From Streptomyces aurantiacus (GTDB lineage: Bacteria > Actinomycetota > Actinomycetes > Streptomycetales > Streptomycetaceae): 64,000 nucleotides of DNA. Of this stretch, positions 42,670 through 50,716 are shown one piece after another (within the stretch, counting starts at the first letter, position 1; each line of letters opens with the position of its first letter). The notes under the pieces were generated by a model. It was given only the letters and a program-made list of their open reading frames with translations. It did not search any database and was not told the origin of the DNA. The position numbers and the translations under genes were made by a program. The stretch lies in assembly GCF_027107535.1 (NCBI RefSeq), contig NZ_CP114283.1, positions 4,030,001 to 4,094,000 on the forward strand, read 5' to 3'.

Positions 42670-43999
42670 GGTGACGGTGACCGGGTTCGGGGTGCGCACA
42701 GCCTTCGGCACCGGCGCCGACGCCCTGCGGCACGGCGTCTTCACGGGCACCCCGTCGTTCGCCCCCACCACGAGGTTCGACACGGGCCCGTACCGCACGC
42801 CGATGGCCGCCGCCGCTCCCGACGGGCCCGACGCGGTCGAGGAGTGGGCACTGCGCCACGCACTCACCCGGTGCGGGGCTGAGGCCCTCGACATGGCCGG
42901 CCTCCCACCGGGCACGGAGGCGGCGGTGCTGCTCGGCGTCGCCGGTGACCACACCAGCGTCACCCGTCATTGGCGAACCGTCGCCGACTCCCCATCCGAC
43001 AAGCCTGTCCCGGACGGCTCGGACGGCTCGGACGGCTCGGACGGCTCGGACGGCTCGGACGGCTCGGACGGCGGGGGCAGCGGTGGCGGCCGTGAGGCGA
43101 GCGGTGCGGACGCCGCACCCGGAGCCCGCGCCCACGGGGAGACGGTCCGGCACGCCACGAGCGGATCGGGGGAGCGGGCAGCCGACGCGGTCCCCGCGCA
43201 CCTCGCCGAGCTGCTGGCACGGCGACTCGGGCTGAACGGGCCGCGGCTCGCCTTCACCAACGCCTGCGTCGCCTCCTCCGCCGCGATCATCCACGCCTGC
43301 CGGCTGATCTCCTCCGGCCGGATCCACACGGCGGTGTGCGCCGGCGGATACCTCGTGGAGGAGGAGACCTTCGGCAAGTTCGACTCCGGCCGGGCACTCT
43401 CCCGAGACGGCATGGTGCGCCCCTTCAGCCTCGACCGCAGCGGACTGCTCCTCGGTGACGGCGTGGCCGCCGTCGTGCTGGAGTCCGCCGAGCACGCCCG
43501 GCGCCGCGGTGCCCGGCCGCTCGCGACCGTCGCGGGCTGGGGAGCGGCCACCGACGCGCACCACATCGCCCAGCCGCACCCGCAGGGCGCCGGCCTGGCC
43601 CGCGCCGCGCGGCAGGCGATGAGCCTCGCCGGAGATCCGGAAGGGACCGCTCTCGGCTACGTCAACGCCCACGGCACCGGCACGAAGTACAACGACGGCG
43701 CGGAGACCCGAGGGCTGCGGGCCGCCTTCCCCGGGCGGGCCGAGGCGATACCGGTCAGCTCCACCAAGGGCACCACCGGCCATCTCCTGGAGGCGGCGGG
43801 CATCGTGGAGTTCGTGATCACGATGGTGGCCCTGACGGACGGTCTGCTGCCGCCGACCGCCGGATACGGCCGGCCGGATCCGGAATGCGACCTGGACTAC
43901 GTCCCCAACCGACCCCGCACGGCCGACCTGCGCCGGGCCCTCACGGTCAACGCCGCCTTCGGGGGCGCCAACACCGCAATCGTCCTGGAGCGCCCATGA
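42659..43999 (+). CDS. Beta-ketoacyl synthase (KS) with Gly-Ser-Asp insert
   Basis: This 446-residue FabF-type ketosynthase has an intact catalytic set: Cys203 (TNACVASS), His338 (NAHGTGTKYND), Lys370 (SSTKGTTG) and His375. It would elongate carrier-bound chains by decarboxylative Claisen condensation. Between the N-terminal strand region and the Cys lies a low-complexity insert: six GSD triplets (residues 120-137), then GGGSGGG and about 30 polar residues. The nucleotide basis is a 9-bp minisatellite. Start ATGs at 42656 and 42659 are adjacent; the second has better GGAG spacing. The stop overlaps the partner gene (ATGA). Confidence 0.9.
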   Translation: MSGEVTVTGFGVRTAFGTGADALRHGVFTGTPSFAPTTRFDTGPYRTPMAAAAPDGPDAVEEWALRHALTRCGAEALDMAGLPPGTEAAVLLGVAGDHTSVTRHWRTVADSPSDKPVPDGSDGSDGSDGSDGSDGSDGGGSGGGREASGADAAPGARAHGETVRHATSGSGERAADAVPAHLAELLARRLGLNGPRLAFTNACVASSAAIIHACRLISSGRIHTAVCAGGYLVEEETFGKFDSGRALSRDGMVRPFSLDRSGLLLGDGVAAVVLESAEHARRRGARPLATVAGWGAATDAHHIAQPHPQGAGLARAARQAMSLAGDPEGTALGYVNAHGTGTKYNDGAETRGLRAAFPGRAEAIPVSSTKGTTGHLLEAAGIVEFVITMVALTDGLLPPTAGYGRPDPECDLDYVPNRPRTADLRRALTVNAAFGGANTAIVLERP

Positions 44000-44898
44000 C
44001 GACTCACCGGACCCGAATGCCGTCCGAGACGACCCAAACGCCCGGGAAACCGGTGCTGCGGACGGCCCTCGGCATCCTCGCGAGCGCCACCGCGACCCAC
44101 GGCACCGGGCAGGACGACGACATCCCGCTGCCGCGACTGCCCGGTTTCGTGGAGTCGGCCTTCAGCCCGCTGGCGTACGACGTCGCCCGGCAGTGCCTGA
44201 CCGGACATCCCGGCGACGGCACGCGCACCGCCGTGGCCCTGGCGAGCCTGATGGGGGACACCACCACCGCGGATCTCGCCAGCCGGCGCATGGTCTCCGG
44301 GCGGGTCCACAACCCGCTGCTGTTCATGCAGGCCACCCCCAACTCCGTACTCGGGCACATCAGCAAGGAGTTCGGGATCACCGGGCAGATGCTCAGCCTC
44401 TCCGGCGTCGAGGACCCGGTGGCCGAACTGCTGGCCATGGCCGACCTCCTGCTGGAGGACCCGGAGCTGGACCGTGTCCTGGCGCTGGGCGTCGAGCTGG
44501 GCGGGAGCGAGCGCCTGGCCCGAGTCCACCGCGAGCTGGCCGCCGACGACGGACACCCGGTCCCGGCCCTCCCGCCCGCCGCGGGCCTGGCGGCGGCCGT
44601 CCTGCTGGGCCGTCCCGGAACCGGGGCACCGGTGCGGGTCCGGTCGGCCGGAGACCGTACGGACGAGGTGGGCGGCACCGGCACCCCCGCGGCGGCGAGG
44701 CACCACGGAAGCATCCAGGGCCTGTTCGACCTGGCCGCCGCCCACCGGCTGCTGCTGCGAGAGGGCGGCAGCCACCTCCTGCCCGCGGAACCCCCGGCCG
44801 GGCAGGAACCCGCCGCCTTCGTCCTCACCACCCACCCCGACGCCCCAGGCCACGCGCTCGTCGGAAGCAACGAGACGGAGATTCATGCTCATCAGTAG
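43996..44898 (+). CDS. Short ketosynthase-like partner (chain-length-factor-like)
   Basis: This 300-residue protein keeps part of a ketosynthase fold (PLAYDVARQCL, TAVALASLMGDTTTADLASRRMV, NPLLFMQATPNSVLGHISKEFGITGQMLSLSG). It lacks the catalytic Cys at the expected place and the C-terminal His motifs. That fits a beta-subunit/chain-length-factor-like protein of a type II PKS heterodimer, although it is much shorter than a standard CLF (about 400 residues). It is translationally coupled to the KS gene, supporting a complex. The C-terminal third is Pro/Ala/Gly-rich. Confidence 0.75.
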   Translation: MTTHRTRMPSETTQTPGKPVLRTALGILASATATHGTGQDDDIPLPRLPGFVESAFSPLAYDVARQCLTGHPGDGTRTAVALASLMGDTTTADLASRRMVSGRVHNPLLFMQATPNSVLGHISKEFGITGQMLSLSGVEDPVAELLAMADLLLEDPELDRVLALGVELGGSERLARVHRELAADDGHPVPALPPAAGLAAAVLLGRPGTGAPVRVRSAGDRTDEVGGTGTPAAARHHGSIQGLFDLAAAHRLLLREGGSHLLPAEPPAGQEPAAFVLTTHPDAPGHALVGSNETEIHAHQ

Positions 44899-46555
44899 AC
44901 AGGAGCGGGCACGGATCTGCTCCGACACCGAACTCGGCGCCGGCAACGTCCTGCAGCGCCTCGGGGCGTACGGCCGCCCGCCGGACGAACCCGTCCTGCG
45001 GACCGACGGCAGCTGGCGCGCACCGGACGGCAGCCGGCCCGAGGTGCTGACCCTGGGACAACTGCACGAGGTCGTCGAGACGTACGCGGGCTGGTACGCG
45101 GCCCATGGCGTGCGCCCCCGCGACCCGGTCGCCGTCCACGCGCACTCCAGTACGGAATTCGCGGTGAACTTCCTTGCGCTGACGGCCCTCGGTGCCATCG
45201 CGTCCTTCGTCAACGGCGACCTGCCGCCGCGGATCGCCCAGCAGTACGTACGCGGACAGGGCGCGGTCGGCGCCTTCACCGACCGGGAACACCGCGACGT
45301 GCTGGCGGGGCCCGGGTCCGGACTGCGCTTCTGCGTGACCGCCGCCGACATCCGGCCCGAACACCGCGCTGCGCTGCCACCGTCGTACCCCTACCGGCAC
45401 GACCCCAGCGACCCGGTGCTCATCTCGCACTCCTCCGGCACCACCGGCATGCCCAAGGGCGTGCCGCACACCCACCGGACACTGATGTACGCGCAACTGC
45501 ACCGGCTGCGCTACTCCACGGGCACCGACATGGAGCGCACCCTGGTGGGGCTGCCCGGCGCCCACAACGCCATGGTGGCGACGCTGCTCTACTGCCTGTT
45601 GCTGCGTACCGACATCAAACTGCTCTCCAGCCGCCGCGGCGTCGATGTGCTGGACGCCGTCGAGGACTTCCGGCCGACCACGGTGCTGGCCTTCGCCGGG
45701 ACCTTCGGCGAGATGGCCGCCCAGGACCTGTCGGGCCGTGACCTGTCCAGCGTGCAGGTGTGGTTCAACACCGGGGACGCGGCGCACGAGGCACACATCC
45801 GGGCCCTGGTGCGGCACGGCAACCACGTGGAGATCGGCCGGGACCTGATCCGCAGACGGGTCGAGGGCTCGGTCTTCGTGGACGGGCTCGGTTCGTCGGA
45901 GGCCGGCTACTCGGTGTTCCACAACCGGCACACCAAGGACACCTCGGCCTACGCGCGCTGTGTCGGCAGACCGATCAGCTTCGCCGAGGCCGCCGTACTC
46001 GCCGAGGACGGCACCCCGCTGCCGCCCGGGCGGATCGGCCGCCTCGGCCTGAAGTCGCCGACGCTCACCCCCGGTTACTGGAACGACTCCCTGACCTGGA
46101 ACCGGATGCGCCTGGGCGGCTACTGGCTCACCGGGGACCTCGCCCAGCGGGACGAGGAGGGCAACTTCTACCACCTCGACCGGGCGCCCGACGCCGTCCG
46201 CACCCGCGAGGGGATCCTGTTCAGCACCCGCACCGAGGAGCTGCTGCTGCGGGAGATGCCCGAAGTGGCCGACTGCACCGTCGTCGGGGTCGCCCCCGAG
46301 GGCGTACGGGCCGACTGGGACGGCGACGGACAGGCCGAGGCGTACGCGCTGCTCCACCTCGCGGACGAGAACGACGCCGGCCGTGACAGCGACGAGGCAT
46401 GGACCGGCCGGGTCAACGCGGTCCTCTCCGGCGCCGGATTCCCCCCGGTGGCCCGCGCGCTGCGGATGAAGCCCGACGACGTGGCCAAGGGCGCGACCGG
46501 AAAGGTCCTCAAGCGAGTGATGCGCGAGCGGTTCGCGGCCAAGGAGCAGGCATGA
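44885..46555 (+). CDS. Adenylate-forming ligase 2
   Basis: This 556-residue ANL-superfamily enzyme has an SHSSGTTGMPKGVPHTH phosphate loop, GLGSSEAGYSVF (A5-like), YWLTGDLAQRDEEG (A7) and a terminal KGATGKVLKR lysine. It is longer than ligase 1 and has its own DSL-independent architecture. Roles could be activating another acyl group, releasing the product as a thioester or amide, or, as reported for some clusters of aryl amines, ATP-dependent diazotisation by an acyl-CoA-ligase homologue; the last is only possible if nitrite is supplied from elsewhere. It overlaps the previous gene by 14 nt and the next by 4 nt. Confidence 0.85.
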   Translation: MLISRQERARICSDTELGAGNVLQRLGAYGRPPDEPVLRTDGSWRAPDGSRPEVLTLGQLHEVVETYAGWYAAHGVRPRDPVAVHAHSSTEFAVNFLALTALGAIASFVNGDLPPRIAQQYVRGQGAVGAFTDREHRDVLAGPGSGLRFCVTAADIRPEHRAALPPSYPYRHDPSDPVLISHSSGTTGMPKGVPHTHRTLMYAQLHRLRYSTGTDMERTLVGLPGAHNAMVATLLYCLLLRTDIKLLSSRRGVDVLDAVEDFRPTTVLAFAGTFGEMAAQDLSGRDLSSVQVWFNTGDAAHEAHIRALVRHGNHVEIGRDLIRRRVEGSVFVDGLGSSEAGYSVFHNRHTKDTSAYARCVGRPISFAEAAVLAEDGTPLPPGRIGRLGLKSPTLTPGYWNDSLTWNRMRLGGYWLTGDLAQRDEEGNFYHLDRAPDAVRTREGILFSTRTEELLLREMPEVADCTVVGVAPEGVRADWDGDGQAEAYALLHLADENDAGRDSDEAWTGRVNAVLSGAGFPPVARALRMKPDDVAKGATGKVLKRVMRERFAAKEQA

Positions 46556-47142
46556 GCACGGGCACGGGTGCCGACCAGGTCAACCACCGAGCGCAGACGG
46601 TGGAGGCCTACCGCCTGTGGTGGCAGCACGACGCGCACTGGTACCAGGGCGTGGCCGCGCGCTTCGGGCAGCAGGCCGCGAACGACATCAACGCCGAGGC
46701 GCTGCGTAAGGTCGCCCTGCACGTCGGACAGCGGATCGCCAGACGGTCCGGCCCTCTGACCGGCAGCGGTGACAGCGGCAAGGACTTGGAGGAGCTGCGC
46801 CGCCGGTACGACGAGTGCGGAGACCGGATGTTCCCGCCGGAACTGCGCAACGCCTCCACCGAGGTGGTGGGCGACGACCTGATCGTGCTCACTGTGCGGC
46901 GCAACTTCGCCGTCACCATGGTGAAGATGGCCGGTTCGCTGGAGGGCTACCGGTGCCCGTGCACCGACATCCACGCGGGCTGGTCCGAGGGGCTGGGTGT
47001 GACCCTCGCGGAGAACCGTGCCGAGAGCTGTCTGCGGGACGGTGACAAGGCGTGCCGCCTGCTGATGCGGGTGGCCGCTCCGGCCGACCCCGAGGGTTCC
47101 GTCGGTGCCGCGAGCGCCGTCGTTCCCGGTGGGGAGGGCTGA
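46552..47142 (+). CDS. DUF6125/V4R-like small-molecule-binding protein
   Basis: This 196-residue protein begins with a helix-rich part (AYRLWWQHDAHWYQGVAARFGQQAANDINAEALR). The second half contains YRCPCTDIHAGWSEGLGVTLAENRAESCLRDGDKACRLLM, reminiscent of V4R / ATC-hydrolase-like families, with conserved Cys residues possibly binding metal. It is embedded between coupled cluster genes, so it probably has a pathway role (isomerase, dehydratase-like or binding). The exact reaction is unknown. Confidence 0.6.
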   Translation: MSTGTGADQVNHRAQTVEAYRLWWQHDAHWYQGVAARFGQQAANDINAEALRKVALHVGQRIARRSGPLTGSGDSGKDLEELRRRYDECGDRMFPPELRNASTEVVGDDLIVLTVRRNFAVTMVKMAGSLEGYRCPCTDIHAGWSEGLGVTLAENRAESCLRDGDKACRLLMRVAAPADPEGSVGAASAVVPGGEG

Positions 47143-47145
47143 GGC

Positions 47146-48069
47146 GTGCGGGTGCTGGTCGCCGGAGCCACCGGAGTGGTCGGACATCCGCTGGTGGGCG
47201 CGCTGCGGGAGCGCGGTCACCGGGTGAGCGCGCTGGTGCGTGAGGGCTCCCGGGACCGGGCCCCGGAGGCCGACGAGGTCGTGGTCGCCGACGCACTCGA
47301 CCGCGAGGCCCTGTCGGCGGCGGTGGCGGCGGCCCGGCCGGAGGTGGTCGTCCACCAGCTGACTGCGCTGCGGCTGCTGCGCGACGACCCGGCCGGTGCG
47401 TTCGCGCAGACCGCGCGACTGCGTACCGAGGGCACCGCACATCTCGTCGAGGCGGCCCGCACGGCCGGCGCGCGGCGGCTGGTCGCGCAGTCCATCGCCT
47501 TCGCCGCCGCCCCGGCCGGAGGGCCCGTCCTCGACGAGGACGCACCGCTGTACACGGACGCGCCGGACCCGGGCTGGGCCGCCACCGTACGGGCCGTCGC
47601 CGAGTTGGAGCGGCTCGTCCTGGGCGCCCCGGAGCTCGCGGGTGTGGTGCTGCGGTACGGCACGCTGTACGGCGCCGGGACCGCGTACGCCCGTACCGGC
47701 GGGACCGCTCAGCGGGTACGGGCAGGCCGCTTTCCTCTTCCCGAAGGCGGTGCCGGTGTCACCTCGTTCCTGCACGTGGAGGACGCCGTGGCGGCCGCTG
47801 TTCCGGCGGTCGAGGCGGATGCCGCGGGGGTGTTCCATGTGACGGACGACGAACCGGCCCCGGCCGCCCAGTGGCTGCCGCACTACGCCCGAACGCTGGG
47901 CGGGCCCCCTCCGCGGACGGTCCCGTCGGACCTCGCGCCGCGGCTGCTCGGCTGGTTCACGGCCCATCAGCTCACCGCGGCACGGGGCGCGGCCAACGAC
48001 CGGGCCCGCACGGTGCTGGGCTGGAAGCCGCTGCGGCCTACCTGGCGCGACGGGCTGGGCGCCGAATGA
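47146..48069 (+). CDS. NAD-dependent epimerase/reductase (extended SDR)
   Basis: This 307-residue extended SDR has the Rossmann start VLVAGATGVVGHPLVGALRERGH. The usual catalytic YxxxK is not obvious (the region reads WAATVRAVAELERLVL), so it is an atypical SDR. VVLRYGTLYGAGTAY, VTSFLHVEDAVAAAV and FHVTDDEPAPAAQWLP follow family style. Its role may be reduction of a chain or an unknown tailoring step. The GTG at 47146 lies 3 nt after the previous stop. It ends the tightly coupled block; a 187-bp gap follows. Confidence 0.8.
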   Translation: MRVLVAGATGVVGHPLVGALRERGHRVSALVREGSRDRAPEADEVVVADALDREALSAAVAAARPEVVVHQLTALRLLRDDPAGAFAQTARLRTEGTAHLVEAARTAGARRLVAQSIAFAAAPAGGPVLDEDAPLYTDAPDPGWAATVRAVAELERLVLGAPELAGVVLRYGTLYGAGTAYARTGGTAQRVRAGRFPLPEGGAGVTSFLHVEDAVAAAVPAVEADAAGVFHVTDDEPAPAAQWLPHYARTLGGPPPRTVPSDLAPRLLGWFTAHQLTAARGAANDRARTVLGWKPLRPTWRDGLGAE

Positions 48070-48256
48070 CGGTGTCGTGCCTGGCCGTGACATGGACCGG
48101 GTCGGGCACCGGGGCTGCGGGCAGAGCCGTCCTCGCCGGCACCTTGCCGGACTCCGGGGCGAGAACCGCCGTGAGGCCCTCACCGGCGAGGGCGGACAGC
48201 GTCACCGGGGAGCCGGCCGGGCGCCTCGCCACCTTTCCGGGCAACGGAGGCCCCCG

Positions 48257-49879
48257 ATGAGCAGGCTGAGCAAACCGGCAGGGAAGGCCGCCGGCTCCGC
48301 CGGGGGCCCGTCCCGGCCGCGAACCGTCCTCGTGGTCGTGGTCTGTGCCCAGATGCTGATCTGGCTGGACACCTCCATCCTCAATGTCGCCGTCACCACG
48401 CTGGCCGACCCGGACAGGGGCCTCGGGGCGACCCCGGCCGAACTGGAGTGGGTGGCGAGCGCCTACACGCTGATGTTCGCGGGGACGCTCTTCGCGGGCG
48501 GCGCGCTGGCCGACCGATTCGGCCCCCGGGCCACCCTTCTCGCGGGGCTCACGCTCTTCGGTGTCGCCTCCGCCGCCGGTGCGTTCGCGACGGGCCCGGC
48601 CTGGCTCGTCGTGGCGCGCGCCTTCATGGGCGTGGGCAGCGCACTGCTGATGCCCGCCACCCTCTCGGTCGTCGTGCAGAGCACACCGGCGGACAGGCGC
48701 ACCCGGGCGATCGCGATCTGGAGCGCGTCCAGCGGTCTGGGTGTGGCCGTTGGCCCGGTCGCGGGCGGGGCACTGCTCAGCCACTTCTGGTGGGGTTCGG
48801 TGTTCCTGGTCAACGTGCCGATCGTGGCCCTGTGCCTGGCCGGAGTGGTGGCCATAGTCCCCGAACTCAAGGGTCCCGGGCGGCAGGTGCTCGACCTCCG
48901 GGGACTGGCCCTGTCGGTACTCGGACTGGGCGGTGTGGTCTACGGGATCATCGAGCTCGGCAATGGACACGCCTGGAACGGGCCGGACGTGCTGCTGCCC
49001 CTCCTCCTGGGAGGCGCGCTGCTCGCCGTGTTCGTGGCCGGCCAGCGCAGCTCCCCGGCGCCCAGCCTGGACCTGCGGCTCTTCGCACAGCCGGGGTTCG
49101 CGGCCGGGAGCGTGGTGCTCCTGATCGTGTTCATGGCCCTGGCGGGACACCTGTTCTACGCGGCCTTCTATCTCCAAGGGCCGCGCGGGCTTTCCCCCGC
49201 GGATGCCGGAACCGTGATGATCGCCGCCGCGGTCGGCATCGTCCTGGGCAGTCAGGCCTCTCCTGCGTCGAGCCGGCTGCTGTCGGCCCGCTGGACGGTC
49301 GCCGCCGGAATCCTGGCCACCGCGGCCACGTACGTCGGTTATCTGTGGTTCGACGAGCGGACTCCGATCCTGGTCGTCGCCGCGTTGTTGTGGGTTCAGG
49401 GTTTCGGCATGGGCCTGGTCGGCACGCCGGTCACAGCGCTGATGATGAGCGGGGTGCCATCCCGTCTCGCGGGCGCCGGATCTGCCGTCAACAGCGTGAC
49501 CCGGCAGGTGGGAGGGACGCTCGGGGTGGCACTGTCCGGTTCGATCCTGTCCGGCGTGTACCGGGAGCGCATGGCGGACGCCCCGCTGCCCGGAGGGCCG
49601 AAAGGGCTGCCGCCTGACGCCGAGGAACGGGTGCGGACCTCGGCCGAGGCGGCACGCTCGCTGGCCGACTCGCTCAGGCTGCCGGAACTGGCCGCCACAG
49701 CAGACCGCGCCTACCTCGACGCGATGTACGCGGCCACCTTCTGGACCGCCGTGCTGGCCTTCGTCGGGCTGGGGGTGTGCGTGGTGGGGCTGAGGGAGCG
49801 AGAGGCGCGACCGCGACCCCTCCCGGAAGGGCGACAGGAACCGCGGGAGGCGCGGGACGACCATGCGGAAACCGCGTGA
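48257..49879 (+). CDS. DHA2-family MFS exporter
   Basis: This 540-residue, 14-helix drug:H+ antiporter begins VLVVVVCAQMLIWLDTSILNVAVTTLA (motif D1). AGGALADRFGPRATLLAGLTLF (motif A) and WSASSGLGVAVGPVAGGALL (motif C-like) follow. It most likely exports the cluster product. GGAGG lies 6 nt before the ATG at 48257. The gene ends 32 nt before the FabG-like start, so the two are cotranscribed. Confidence 0.9.
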   Translation: MSRLSKPAGKAAGSAGGPSRPRTVLVVVVCAQMLIWLDTSILNVAVTTLADPDRGLGATPAELEWVASAYTLMFAGTLFAGGALADRFGPRATLLAGLTLFGVASAAGAFATGPAWLVVARAFMGVGSALLMPATLSVVVQSTPADRRTRAIAIWSASSGLGVAVGPVAGGALLSHFWWGSVFLVNVPIVALCLAGVVAIVPELKGPGRQVLDLRGLALSVLGLGGVVYGIIELGNGHAWNGPDVLLPLLLGGALLAVFVAGQRSSPAPSLDLRLFAQPGFAAGSVVLLIVFMALAGHLFYAAFYLQGPRGLSPADAGTVMIAAAVGIVLGSQASPASSRLLSARWTVAAGILATAATYVGYLWFDERTPILVVAALLWVQGFGMGLVGTPVTALMMSGVPSRLAGAGSAVNSVTRQVGGTLGVALSGSILSGVYRERMADAPLPGGPKGLPPDAEERVRTSAEAARSLADSLRLPELAATADRAYLDAMYAATFWTAVLAFVGLGVCVVGLREREARPRPLPEGRQEPREARDDHAETA

Positions 49880-49910
49880 GAACCGCGGCGTCGGAGGAGG
49901 AGAAGGCACG

Positions 49911-50627
49911 ATGACGCAGGCGACGGCCCGTTCGGTGCTCGTGACCGGGGGCAACAGGGGGATCGGGCTGGCCATAGCGCGCCGCCTCACGGCGGCGGGG
50001 CACCGGGTCGCCGTCACCCACCGCCGTGACGAGCCGCCCGCGGCCGAGGGTTTCCTCGCCGTACGGTGCGACGTGACGGACAGTCAACAGGTCGACCGGG
50101 CCTTCGACGAGGCCGAGGCGGCCCACGGTCCGGTCACCGTGCTGGTCGCCAACGCGGGCGCCGCCCACGACCGGCTGCTGGTACGGATGAGCGAGGCGGA
50201 CTTCACCGGCGTCGTCGACACCAACCTCACCGGGGCCTTCCGGGTCGCCCAGCGCGCCATGCGCGGAATGCTCCGCGAGGGCCACGGCCGTATCGTGCTG
50301 ATCTCCTCCACGTCGGCGCTGCACGGCGCACCCGGGCAGACCAACTACGCGGCGGCGAAGGCAGGCCTGGTCGGGTTCGCCCGGTCGCTGACCCATGAAC
50401 TCGGCCCGCGCGACATCACCTGCAACGTCGTGGCTCCCGGCCTGACCGAGACCGACATGAACCGGGCGCTCACCGACGGACAACGCCGGGACCTGCTCCG
50501 CCGGACCCCCGCCGGCCGCCCGGCCCACCCCGAGGAGGTCGCCGACGCGGTGGCGTTCCTGACCACCGCCGGACATGTGCGCGGCGCGGTCATCCCGGTC
50601 GACGGAGGCGCGGGGCTGGGGCACTGA
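49911..50627 (+). CDS. FabG-like 3-oxoacyl-carrier-protein reductase
   Basis: This 238-residue classical SDR has the Rossmann GGNRGIGLAIAR, ANAGAAHD, the catalytic Ser in ISSTSALHG, YAAAK in TNYAAAKAGLVGFA and a FabG-type end (APGLTETDMN ... VIPVDGGAGLGH). It would reduce beta-keto groups on carrier-bound chains, giving the type II PKS a reductive step. GGAGGAGG precedes the ATG at 49911. No dehydratase or enoyl reductase is adjacent. Confidence 0.92.
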   Translation: MTQATARSVLVTGGNRGIGLAIARRLTAAGHRVAVTHRRDEPPAAEGFLAVRCDVTDSQQVDRAFDEAEAAHGPVTVLVANAGAAHDRLLVRMSEADFTGVVDTNLTGAFRVAQRAMRGMLREGHGRIVLISSTSALHGAPGQTNYAAAKAGLVGFARSLTHELGPRDITCNVVAPGLTETDMNRALTDGQRRDLLRRTPAGRPAHPEEVADAVAFLTTAGHVRGAVIPVDGGAGLGH

Positions 50628-50716
50628 GGGATGCCGCCTCGACCGGACGGACGCCCGCACGGCGCCTGAGCCCGGCCGGTGCCGTGCCCGGCTGGGCCGG
50701 TGCCACCGGCTCGCCG

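Noticed and set aside
43012..43075. CRISPR-like repeat array in the ketosynthase
   Set aside because: Units are 9 bp, contiguous, in frame and without spacers; a coding minisatellite.
50628..50716. Strong terminator between the FabG-like gene and the monooxygenase gene
   Set aside because: There are GCCGGTGCC-type partial dyads but no single long perfect stem; it may terminate both genes, yet I could not define the arms confidently.
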